Assembly: GCF_024160105.1 (NCBI RefSeq)
Contig: NZ_JAMFTQ010000006.1
Span: forward strand, 1-64,000
DNA from: Corynebacterium stercoris
GTDB taxonomy: Bacteria > Actinomycetota > Actinomycetes > Mycobacteriales > Mycobacteriaceae
Length of the DNA: 64,000 nucleotides
Direction: 5' to 3'
The translations under genes were made by a program, and so were the position numbers. Shown piece by piece: positions 1 through 6,911 of the stretch (positions are counted from its first letter, which is position 1; each line of letters begins with the position of its first letter). Under the pieces are notes generated by a model that did no database searches, was not told the DNA's origin, and saw only the letters and a list, made by a program, of their open reading frames with translations.

Positions 1-122
1 CCACCGCCTGCACGAGTCATTGGGATACATCACCCCACAAGAGATGGAAGACGCCTACTATCAACAATCACACGCCCAACCGTTGGGCGTTCAATAAGCG
101 GAACGAAAACCAGGACGCTTCA
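1..122 (+). mobile_element. Right end of an IS3-family insertion sequence (partial)
   Basis: The window opens inside an IS3-type element. It shows the last codons of the OrfB transposase, then a short 3' tip reading into CCAGGACGCTTCA. The terminal CA at 121-122 fits the TG...CA ends usual for IS3 elements; read from the other strand the tip is TGAAGCGTCCTGG. Immediately beyond it the sequence becomes the interior of an IS21-like istA gene, so the boundary is placed at 122. The left end lies outside the window. Confidence 0.75.
2..97 (+). CDS. IS3-family transposase OrfB, C-terminal end (partial)
   Basis: The last 31 residues of a reading frame that enters from the left edge read HRLHESLGYITPQEMEDAYY and then a short tail before TAA. 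The RLHESLGYITP motif is the characteristic C-terminus of the DDE integrase core of IS3-family OrfB transposases, which cut and join the ends of the element. The catalytic residues lie outside the window, so intactness cannot be judged. It is cut only by the window edge. Confidence 0.85.
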   Translation, partial: HRLHESLGYITPQEMEDAYYQQSHAQPLGVQ

Positions 123-479
123 GATTTCATAGCCCGGCAGGTGGTCCAAGGTGTCGACTGGGTCCGGTGGGAGATACTCCGGGCGGATTTTGGCTACGTT
201 TTTGCGGAACCAGGATTCTGATCCTTCCCAACCGACGCGCTGGGCGATGACCTTCGCATTCAACCGGGGCGACTCGGCCAACAGGGCGCGCACCGCTGGC
301 TCATAAGCGTCGAAACTCGTTGGCCTTGCCGGGCGTGGGGAATACTCCGGCGGCGAATCACACGCCAGCGCGCGTTCGACTGTCTTTTTCGCGCAGCCGA
401 CTTCCTCAGCGATCTTCCTGATTGACAGTCCCTGCCCACGCAGGAACCGGATTTGAGCCCATTGATCCAAAGAAATCAC
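120..479 (-). pseudogene. istA: IstA-type transposase of an IS21-like element, N-terminal fragment
   Basis: This 119-residue frame has an N-terminal helix-turn-helix (LSIRKIAEEVGCAKKTVERAL) and a linker as in IS21-family IstA proteins, which normally run to 400-500 residues with an integrase core. Here the frame stops at GYEI exactly where the IS3 tip begins. The TGA stop at 120-122 is supplied by the IS3 end. The gene is therefore interrupted by the IS3 insertion, and the rest may lie beyond the IS3 left end outside the window. Alone it cannot encode an active transposase. Confidence 0.8.
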
Positions 480-549
480 CCATCCAATCTTTTTCGGATG
501 GGCTACTTTTCGAGGAGCGTTTTGGGCTACTTTTCAACGAGCGCTGACA
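480..549 (-). mobile_element. Terminal region of the IS21-like element with two repeated binding-site-like units
   Basis: Upstream of the istA fragment are two nearly identical 20-bp units, at 500-519 and 524-543, with core GGGCTACTTTTC and 18 of 20 bases matching. IS21-family ends usually contain such multiple terminal repeats. Read outward from the gene, the end sequence begins TGTCAGCGC, so the tip is placed at 549 with a terminal TG/CA. Ordinary sequence (ppc-derived) starts a few bases later. Confidence 0.65.
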
Positions 550-553
550 GAAT

Positions 554-721
554 CGTTTTCTTGCCTGTTTCTTGCTTCTCGGGCGCGTTTTAGGTTGGAT
601 CCGCCTCTCCGGCTCCGAGGCGTCGAAGCCGACAACCTCCCCGGCGTTGCGCAGGGCGATGGCGAGCCCGTTCATGGTGACCTGGATCGTCTTGGGTACG
701 AGGAAGGTCTCGCCACCGGCG
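554..721. repeat. Left imperfect direct repeat of the ppc 3' end and its downstream flank
   Basis: This stretch matches 4013-4167. The non-coding start is alike (CGTTTTCTTGCCTGTTTCTTGCT here, CGTTATCTTGTCTCTTTCTTGCT there), a more diverged middle follows, and the last part encodes the same PEP carboxylase C-terminus on the minus strand. Divergence is spread along the repeat, so it is not a recent duplication. The two copies bracket the bacteriocin cassette. Confidence 0.7.
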
Positions 722-724
722 TTA
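640..724 (-). pseudogene. Relic of the ppc 3' end (PEP carboxylase C-terminus)
   Basis: Read on the minus strand this encodes GGETFLVPKTIQVTMNGLAI followed by ALRNAG. The intact ppc in this window ends GDETFLVSKTIQVTMNGLAT followed by ALRNAG and stop. The relic has lost the stop and runs on as EVVGFD. Only about 28 codons of a gene of nearly 900 remain. It is fused upstream to a dnaE2 relic in the same direction, and no function is expected. Confidence 0.8.
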
Positions 725-728
725 GCCG

Positions 729-866
729 GCTGGGAAGCGCTGTGCCCGACCGAGACACCCACGTTGATCAGCCCAGTCTCGCCTTCCATCCCCAAACGCC
801 ACCCCTCCCGTAGTCGCTGGGTGCTGCCTACGCGTCACCAAACGACCGCGCATCCGACAAGTACAG
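729..866 (-). pseudogene. Relic of dnaE2 (error-prone polymerase III alpha, C-terminal part)
   Basis: On the minus strand this contains TTGGVAF, then after a one-base shift GMEGETGLINV. The intact DnaE2 in this window has TAGGVTFLGMEDETGLVNV in the OB-fold region near its C-terminus. The nucleotide match continues upstream, where GGTGCTGCCTACGCGTCACC parallels GGTGCCTGGCGGTGCGTGACC of the intact gene. Roughly 45 codons remain, frameshifted and joined to the ppc relic. The exact ends are uncertain by 10-20 bases. Confidence 0.65.
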
Positions 867-903
867 GGGTGACGCTCGATCCCAGCTATATTTTTCCGCT
901 ACA

Positions 904-1518
904 TCAGAGCTCCACTACCTCATCTGAATTATTGGAAATAAACGCAGAATGGGTGGCTACGACGACTACTGCGCCTTTCTGAGCAAAATGGCGTAGATGT
1001 TTAAGAACGAGTTGCGCATTTGCTTTATCGAGGGCTCCGGTTGGCTCATCTGCTAACACTATTTTCGGCTGCGCGAGAATGACTCGTGCCAAAGCGATGC
1101 GTTGTTGTTCACCACCAGAAAGTTCGCTCACCGTTCGCTTCTCGGATCCGCCAAGTCCGACTTCATTCAGCGCCGCCTCCATTGTTTCGCGGGAGACGCG
1201 GGGGACAGCGATCTTGATGTTCTCCATCACAGAGAGATCGGAGACCAAACCGTAGTCCTGAAACAGATATCCGACGTTTGATCGTCGAAATTTGCGACGT
1301 GCGCGCGAATTCATAGATGCGATGTCGAGCCCCTCGAACTCGATCGTCCCCGAATCCGGCGTGGTCAGCCCACCTAACATATTGAGCAAGGTTGTCTTGC
1401 CGCTGCCGGAGGGCCCTGTGAGCGCCGTGATTCGACCTGCCCTAAACGTGGCTGTGAAAGCTTGCAAAACCGTCCGCTCGCCAAATGCGCAGGATACTTC
1501 GCTTACCTGAATTGTCAT
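904..1518 (-). CDS. Bacteriocin-cassette ABC transporter ATP-binding protein
   Basis: A 204-residue ABC ATPase with Walker A GPSGSGKTT, Q-loop region GYLFQDYGLV, signature LSGGEQQR, Walker B IVLADEPTGALD and H-loop VVVATHSA. It belongs to the MacB/LolD-like group that pairs with DUF1430 permeases in lactococcin-972-type loci. The start ATG at 1518 is chosen over the longer frame because it overlaps the permease stop as ATGA, which indicates translational coupling. It is the last gene of the cassette and probably powers the membrane partner for export or self-protection. Cassette role is inferred from neighbours; ATPase identity is certain. Confidence 0.9.
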   Translation of the reverse strand: MTIQVSEVSCAFGERTVLQAFTATFRAGRITALTGPSGSGKTTLLNMLGGLTTPDSGTIEFEGLDIASMNSRARRKFRRSNVGYLFQDYGLVSDLSVMENIKIAVPRVSRETMEAALNEVGLGGSEKRTVSELSGGEQQRIALARVILAQPKIVLADEPTGALDKANAQLVLKHLRHFAQKGAVVVVATHSAFISNNSDEVVEL

Positions 1519-3503
1519 TGCGGTTCCGTACCTCCTCTTGCATCCCACCGCGAAGCAGCTTTGAGCATCAACCCCACAGAAACCATGAACCATACTGCGC
1601 CGAAACCTACTACTGCGACGATGGTGGATGGCGACCATTGATTTTCAAACCCGATACTCCAGGTTGACGGCACGCGGCTCTCGGCTTGAATCCAATGATC
1701 GCGAACCTTATAAAGCAGCCAACCAATCGTGGCTAGGAAGAATGCAACTTCGATAGCTACTGCTTCTTTTGCAACCCACCAAGGGCTTCGCCCACAAACA
1801 TAGGCAACGTGGATTTTGCGCCGGTAGGTGACGCGAAAAGTAAGGACCGTGGCTCCGACCAAGACCGTCACAAGCAGGACTGATGCAAAACCATTCAGCC
1901 CCCACAGGGCCACATTCTGCTCGGCGGTGCGAATGCTCGCCTGCCATGAGTCTTCACGCGGTCTAAAGAAAGCAAGTGTGTTCCCAGTAGCGCCCTTCAA
2001 CATTTGCGAAGGTACGTCAGGGGAGACAGTTAGAAGGACTTGCTGGGATACCTTTGACATCAAGTTGTGGTCGCCCAACGGAGCGAGGCCACGCGGGAGT
2101 ATGACGAGAATCGGGTTATCGACTTGCGGACGGTAGTTAACGTCATAGGTGAATACCGAGCCTAAGCTGCAACCGTCCCGCCACTCTATGTCGGGTGCTG
2201 GTTCATTGGCATAGCCGGCCTCGAATTCGAGCGAATCCTCGATCACGTTTCTCGAGTGCACAGACATTTCTCCCGGCGAGCAGACCGTCACTGCAGCACC
2301 ATCCAACATCGACACTCCCGCCTGTCGCGCGAATTCCTGGTTCGCTAATAGGACTGGTGCCTCTAATTCCACGGGCCATGTAATCCAATAAGGATCAACG
2401 AGGAGTACGTCTCCCGCCTCGTCGGCAACCCGGAATGGCGCTGCGGTCTCTGTATCTGACCAGTCTTCGAAGGCCGTGTTGACGTTCAACGCCAACTCTT
2501 GCGGCCCACGGTGAGCATCCCACAGCCCCTGCAAGCGGTGACGCGCCTCGAGTTCCGCAGAAAACCCAACCAAGGTTGCAACCACACTGAGCGCAGCAAC
2601 CAGGGTCACTCCGCGGACGGCAGTCAGGGAATAGAGAATTGGCCGCGCGTGGATCTTGCCCTTGATGGATTGCGGTATCGATGTCCTGCGAACCAGAAAC
2701 TGCCCACCTAGGTAGCCAACGAGCACACACACAGACAGAATCACGCTGATCGTGAAATACATTCTCCAAAATACCCAGCTCTCCGCCCACCCGTTGTAGG
2801 CATAAAGAAGGCCAGCAACAATCAGTGGGCTTCCGAGGTAGGCGATCGTAAGGGCAACGCTTTGGCGCTGAATTTCAATACGGGTCGATTCTGCGGCGCT
2901 GAGCCCAAGCAGTCGATGAACACCGACCTCCCGCGAGCGGGCAATGACATGGCCCGCGCCTAGTACCAGACACAGGAGCACAGATAGGATCAGCAGAATG
3001 GGAATTGTCGAAGATGCAAAGATTTCGGAGAAGTAACTGGTAAGAGGCACCGCGTCGAGCCCCTGTTCGGCTAACCACCGCAGCAAGTGTTGCTCGTCCG
3101 TCGCAGACCCTTTGAGATGGAGAGGTTGCCTTGGATCAGAGTATGGAAAGTCTTCCAGCGGATAAAATATGTCAACTTCCCCGCGTTCAAAGCGCGGCCG
3201 TTCCATCCGACCGCCGTTAGGCGGAAGCGAGGATGAGTAGACTCGCTGCTCACCACCAGAGACAGCGAGCGACGAGTAGTTAATCGCGATATCGAAGTCA
3301 TTGCTTCGCGCAAACTCGGCCAGCTCGGAATAGAAACTCGCACGCTCCGAAGCGGTGCGATCTGATTCCACCTGTACCCCGTACTCACCCAGGTGACCAT
3401 CGATCGCTGAGTAAAGCCTCGCGCCGAGGAAAGCCACGGTAGTCGACAGAATGGCCGTTGCGAATATCCCCACGGCTAATAGGCCTGATTTCAGAAGAGA
3501 CAT
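1515..3503 (-). CDS. DUF1430-type bacteriocin-associated integral membrane protein
   Basis: This 662-residue membrane protein has one N-terminal segment (about 5-30), a large extracellular part, a cluster of segments around 165-300, a second extracellular part, and three segments near the C-terminus (about 535-650). That layout is the FtsX/MacB-like architecture of the bacteriocin-associated integral membrane family that follows lactococcin-972-like precursors. It starts 3 bases after the precursor stop and overlaps the ATPase gene by 4 bases, so the three genes form one operon. In this family the protein is thought to serve in immunity or export of the peptide. The exact function here is not shown by sequence. 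Confidence 0.8.
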   Translation of the reverse strand: MSLLKSGLLAVGIFATAILSTTVAFLGARLYSAIDGHLGEYGVQVESDRTASERASFYSELAEFARSNDFDIAINYSSLAVSGGEQRVYSSSLPPNGGRMERPRFERGEVDIFYPLEDFPYSDPRQPLHLKGSATDEQHLLRWLAEQGLDAVPLTSYFSEIFASSTIPILLILSVLLCLVLGAGHVIARSREVGVHRLLGLSAAESTRIEIQRQSVALTIAYLGSPLIVAGLLYAYNGWAESWVFWRMYFTISVILSVCVLVGYLGGQFLVRRTSIPQSIKGKIHARPILYSLTAVRGVTLVAALSVVATLVGFSAELEARHRLQGLWDAHRGPQELALNVNTAFEDWSDTETAAPFRVADEAGDVLLVDPYWITWPVELEAPVLLANQEFARQAGVSMLDGAAVTVCSPGEMSVHSRNVIEDSLEFEAGYANEPAPDIEWRDGCSLGSVFTYDVNYRPQVDNPILVILPRGLAPLGDHNLMSKVSQQVLLTVSPDVPSQMLKGATGNTLAFFRPREDSWQASIRTAEQNVALWGLNGFASVLLVTVLVGATVLTFRVTYRRKIHVAYVCGRSPWWVAKEAVAIEVAFFLATIGWLLYKVRDHWIQAESRVPSTWSIGFENQWSPSTIVAVVGFGAVWFMVSVGLMLKAASRWDARGGTEPQ

Positions 3504-3506
3504 GCT

Positions 3507-3701
3507 CTAGCCCACAGCTATAGAGCCATGTCGAACGCCGTTGTGAAAGTAGTGGGACCACACTGTGGAAGAATCACTGCCATAATCCCAGATTCCCCCG
3601 TCAATACTGACAATCGTCGCCCCAGCAACACCGGTGCCGGCAAGGGTCAACGCACTCGCCAAGACTGCACCTCTGGTGCGGTTTCGAATTTTAATCTTCA
3701 T
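3507..3701 (-). CDS. Lactococcin-972-family bacteriocin precursor, C-terminally short
   Basis: A 64-residue protein with a Sec signal (MKIKIRNRTRG then a hydrophobic run, likely cleaved after AGA near residue 28). The short mature part contains GGIWDYGSDSSTVWSHYFHN, then a His and SIAVG. GG-x-W-x-YG...VWS-x-Y-x-H is the hallmark of lactococcin 972 bacteriocins. Known members have about 60 mature residues; this one has about 36 and lacks the C-terminal half. The ATG at 3701 is preferred over an in-frame upstream codon because an AGGA-containing ribosome site lies just before it. Family and position before the DUF1430 gene are clear; activity is uncertain because of the truncation. Confidence 0.75.
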   Translation of the reverse strand: MKIKIRNRTRGAVLASALTLAGTGVAGATIVSIDGGIWDYGSDSSTVWSHYFHNGVRHGSIAVG

Positions 3702-3754
3702 GGTTCCTGCCGCCGGTAGGTATTGAGCGGCGAAGGAGCCTCCGCCGTATGGCA

Positions 3755-3783
3755 ATTATCAAAGTCAGATTTGTGTTACGCAA
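3755..3783 (-). promoter_or_regulatory. Predicted promoter of the bacteriocin operon
   Basis: On the minus strand TTGCGT (3783-3778) and GATAAT (3760-3755) are separated by exactly 17 bases, a good housekeeping-sigma pattern. It lies about 55 bases upstream of the precursor ATG. Just upstream is the small dyad GTAGG-AAAA-CCTAC (3784-3797), a possible regulator site. The local sequence is more AT-rich than the backbone. Confidence 0.6.
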
Positions 3784-3797
3784 GTAGGAAAACCTAC

Positions 3798-4012
3798 CTT
3801 TGTGATCTGCGGCACTACATGCCATCAAGTCAGCGTGGGGCTTCTCTGTCATGGCGCAGCACCGTCTGCTCACGCACGGTCGCGTCCTTTAGCGCGGGAT
3901 ACCGCCTTCAGGATTACTCATTGGTACATCCCGTCATCATCGACCGGTCTTACCGGTTGTTATCTACTTTCGCCCCTTCCTGAACCAACCAAAAACCTCT
4001 CACCTGGCGAAA
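3798..4012. other. Gene-free stretch between the bacteriocin promoter and the right ppc-end repeat
   Basis: I see no convincing gene, RNA or terminator here. Short open frames lack ribosome sites and recognisable protein features. Base composition is closer to the cassette than to the ppc side, so I regard it as part of the inserted segment. Confidence 0.5.
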
Positions 4013-4167
4013 CGTTATCTTGTCTCTTTCTTGCTCTGAAGCGGGTTGCAGGGGATCCACCCAGCGCCCCAGCCGCAGAAACCTAACCCGCGTTGCGCAG
4101 GGCGGTGGCGAGTCCGTTCATGGTGACCTGGATGGTCTTGGAGACGAGGAACGTCTCGTCGCCGGCG
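4013..4167. repeat. Right imperfect direct repeat (ppc 3' end and downstream flank)
   Basis: This is the partner of 554-721. It comprises the last about 28 codons of intact ppc and about 70 bases beyond its stop. Conservation is strongest at both ends of the repeat and weaker in the non-coding middle. With the left copy it frames the whole IS-relic/bacteriocin segment. Confidence 0.7.
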
Positions 4168-6737
4168 CGGTAGCGGCGCAGCAGCTCGAGCTGGACGGCG
4201 TTGAGCGGCAGCAGGTAGGGGTAGCGGCGCTTCAGGGAGCGGGCCTGGCGCTGGTTCTCGGCAACCAGGTCCGTGTGCCCGGTGATGCGGAAGTAAACCT
4301 CCTTGGTGCGCTGGAATTCATCGGCGATGAGCCCGTAAATGCGTTCGGCTACCTCGCGGTCCTCCACTAGGTCGGCGTAGAGGCGGGCTAGCGACATCTC
4401 CGCCTTGGCCATGACTTGCGCCATGTTGGACAGCACGGATCGGAAGAACGGCCAGTCGCGGTAAAGCTCGCGAAGCTCCTCCCAACAGTCTTCGCTCTCG
4501 CCCGCCCAGCGCTCGACCGCGGTGCCGACGCCGAACCAGCCCGGCACGTTGGTGCGCGACTGCGCCCAGGACAGAACCCAAGGGATGGCGCGGAGGTCGG
4601 AAATCGCGGTGGTCTGTTTGCGGGAGGCCGGCCGGGAGCCGAGGTTGAGCTCGCCGATCTCGTGCAACGGGGTGGACTGGGTGAAGTAGTCAATAAAGCC
4701 AGGGTCGCCGATGAGATCTTTGTACTTTTCGCCGGAGTAGGCAGCGAGCGTACGCATGATGTCGTAAGCGCGGGTCGGGTCTTCGATAGGTTCGGTATCT
4801 AGGAGGGAGGCCTCAAGGGTGCCGGCAACGAAAGCTTCGAGGTGGCGGCGCGCGGTCTCTGGCGAGCCGTACTTGGCGGAGATGATCTCTCCTTGTTCGG
4901 TGATTCGGATGGAGCCGGCGACAGCGCCCTTGGGTTGGGCGAGGATGGCGTCGTACGTGGGCCCGCCGCCGCGGCCGACTGCCCCACCGCGGCCGTGTGC
5001 GAGTCGAAGGTGGATGCCGTGTCGGTTGCAGAGTTCGACGAGGGCGAGTTCGGCGTCGTAGAGCGCCCAGTTCGCTTGCAAATAGCCGCCGTCCTTGTTG
5101 GAGTCGGAGTAGCCGAGCATGACCTCCTGGACATCGCCGCGGGCCCGGAGGTGTTCGCGGTAGAACGGGAGCGACCAAAGGTCTTCGAGGATGCGGGCGC
5201 CGTGTGCAAGGTCCTCGATGGTTTCAAACAGCGGGACGACGTTGACACTATTCAGGCCAACTTCCTTAAGCAGGACCATGGGTTCGAGGATGTCGGAGAC
5301 GGCCCCGGTCATGGCGATAATGCACTGCGCGATCGCACCCTGGCCGAGGTCTTGCACGGCGCGGGCAGCGGCGGCGAGGATGCCCATTTCCTTGCGTGTG
5401 TCGTCGCTAAGCTGGGCCTCGGCGCGCAACAGCGGGCGCGGGGTGCGCAGCTCCTCGACGAGCACCTCCACGCGGTCTTCCTCCATAAGCGACGCGTAGT
5501 CCTCGCACACGCCGGCGATGCTCAGTACTTCAGCCACGACCTTTTCGAAGGATTCGGAGTTTTGGCGCAGGTCAAGCGTGTACAGGTGGAAACCGAAGGT
5601 GGTCACCGCAGAGCGCAGGCGGCCCAGCCGGTCGTCTGCAATGATGGCGCCGCCGTGCGCACGCAGGGAGGCGTCGATCACGTCCAAGTCTGCAAGCAGC
5701 TCACCCGGGTCCGCATACGACAGATGTTCGCCGGTTCTCGGCTCGCCGGCGAGTACTTCGCGGGTAGCGACGACGCGGTGGCGGATGCCGTAGATGGCGC
5801 GGCGGTAGGGCTCGTCGACGCGGGATTCGGCGGTGTTGTTGGCGGACTCCGCAAGCTTGGAAAGCTCCTCCGAGCAGGTGGAGTAGCGATCTGAGAGGGA
5901 CAGTTCGCGCTCCAACTCGCCCAGCTCGTCGATGTAGTGGCTGAGCACGGTGTCGGCGGCCCGGCGGGTGGCATACGTGAGAGTGTCTGCATTCACGTAC
6001 GGGTTGCCGTCGTGGTCGCCGCCGATCCAGGAACCGGGGCGCACGACGGGGGTGAGCTCGAGGTCGCGTTCGAAGGTGTCGCGCAGCTCGTAGCGGATCG
6101 CGCGGTTAAGGGCCGGGATCTGCTCAAGCAGAGAGAGCTTGTAGTAGCGCAGGCCGACATCAATTTCGTCCTCAAGGCGCGGGCGCGCGATGCGGATAAG
6201 CGCGGTCTGCCACATCAGGGTCATGCGCAGCTCCATCTCCCGTTCGATGACTGCCGGGTCGGCACCAGCGTGGAGTTCACTCAGCAGGCGCTTGATGTGG
6301 GTCTGGGTGTCGAAGACGGTGCGGCGACGGGTCTCAGTCGGGTGTGCGGTGAGCACCGGGGACACCTGCGCCCCGCTGATGAGTTCGGCGACCTTGTCAG
6401 CGTCCACACCGCTTTCTTTCAGGTGGGCGAAGCTGGTGCGCAGCGAGACCGGTGCGGCAGCTTTCTCGTCATCCAAGTCTTCAACCAAGTTGGCTAGCAG
6501 CGCGAAGTGGCTGAAAGCGCGTGCAACGAGGTTCATTTTGGTGATGTCCATGTCGTGGAAGACTGCGAGCAGATCTTCCGGGACGGCATCCCCGTGGGAG
6601 ATGTCGAAGGCGGCGCGGCGGGTGGATTCGACCAAATCGAAGATCTCCTGCCCTTCCTGCTTGGCGATCACACGGCCGAGCACCCGGCCAAGGAGTCGGA
6701 TGTCTTCACGGACGTGATCGGCTGGCTGGACAGACAC
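4083..6737 (-). CDS. ppc: Phosphoenolpyruvate carboxylase
   Basis: This enzyme converts PEP and bicarbonate to oxaloacetate, the main anaplerotic route to aspartate-family amino acids. The 884-residue protein is near the usual family length. It has the catalytic-His motif TAHPTETRRRTVFDTQ (His about residue 132), GYSDSNKDGGYLQANW, the glycine-rich LAHGRGGAVGRGGGP loop, and the C-terminal RNAG that matches the conserved terminal tetrapeptide. I place the start at GTG 6737, preceded by AAGGAAG at a good distance, rather than at TTG 6752. The gene is divergent from metX with a short shared intergenic region. It stands alone and is intact, unlike the relic at 640-724. Confidence 0.96.
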   Translation of the reverse strand: MSVQPADHVREDIRLLGRVLGRVIAKQEGQEIFDLVESTRRAAFDISHGDAVPEDLLAVFHDMDITKMNLVARAFSHFALLANLVEDLDDEKAAAPVSLRTSFAHLKESGVDADKVAELISGAQVSPVLTAHPTETRRRTVFDTQTHIKRLLSELHAGADPAVIEREMELRMTLMWQTALIRIARPRLEDEIDVGLRYYKLSLLEQIPALNRAIRYELRDTFERDLELTPVVRPGSWIGGDHDGNPYVNADTLTYATRRAADTVLSHYIDELGELERELSLSDRYSTCSEELSKLAESANNTAESRVDEPYRRAIYGIRHRVVATREVLAGEPRTGEHLSYADPGELLADLDVIDASLRAHGGAIIADDRLGRLRSAVTTFGFHLYTLDLRQNSESFEKVVAEVLSIAGVCEDYASLMEEDRVEVLVEELRTPRPLLRAEAQLSDDTRKEMGILAAAARAVQDLGQGAIAQCIIAMTGAVSDILEPMVLLKEVGLNSVNVVPLFETIEDLAHGARILEDLWSLPFYREHLRARGDVQEVMLGYSDSNKDGGYLQANWALYDAELALVELCNRHGIHLRLAHGRGGAVGRGGGPTYDAILAQPKGAVAGSIRITEQGEIISAKYGSPETARRHLEAFVAGTLEASLLDTEPIEDPTRAYDIMRTLAAYSGEKYKDLIGDPGFIDYFTQSTPLHEIGELNLGSRPASRKQTTAISDLRAIPWVLSWAQSRTNVPGWFGVGTAVERWAGESEDCWEELRELYRDWPFFRSVLSNMAQVMAKAEMSLARLYADLVEDREVAERIYGLIADEFQRTKEVYFRITGHTDLVAENQRQARSLKRRYPYLLPLNAVQLELLRRYRAGDETFLVSKTIQVTMNGLATALRNAG

Positions 6738-6864
6738 GGAGGCTTCCTTCAAGTACGGCGCGACAAGACGTCACGGGTGTGACGCGCTAGTCAAAAGTAG
6801 CCAAGTTCCACTCCCCTGTCTCGGAATCGGAGGTCACACTATCTTTCTCCTACCGAATAAAAGG

Positions 6865-6880
6865 TAGACCGCTTAGTCCG
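6865..6880 (+). promoter_or_regulatory. McbR-like operator upstream of metX
   Basis: The sequence TAGAC-CGCTTA-GTCCG closely matches TAGAC-N6-GTCTA, the known binding site of the methionine/cysteine repressor McbR in corynebacteria. It lies just upstream of the -10 element of metX, where a bound repressor would block polymerase. A similar box precedes the metQ genes at 17885-17900. The match is seen directly; binding is inferred. Confidence 0.6.
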
Positions 6881-6898
6881 CTTTAACAGTGAGTTGCC

Positions 6899-6904
6899 TA
6901 CAGT
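6899..6904 (+). promoter_or_regulatory. -10 element for a leaderless metX transcript
   Basis: TACAGT fits the actinobacterial TANANT -10 consensus and is followed by exactly 7 bases before the ATG at 6912. Transcription would thus start at or next to the start codon. There is no ribosome-binding sequence before this ATG, which supports a leaderless message. Confidence 0.55.
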
Positions 6905-6911
6905 AGATCCC

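Noticed and set aside
500-543. Possible start of a CRISPR array
   Set aside because: There are only two units, no spacers of regular length and no cas genes; IS21 terminal repeats explain it.
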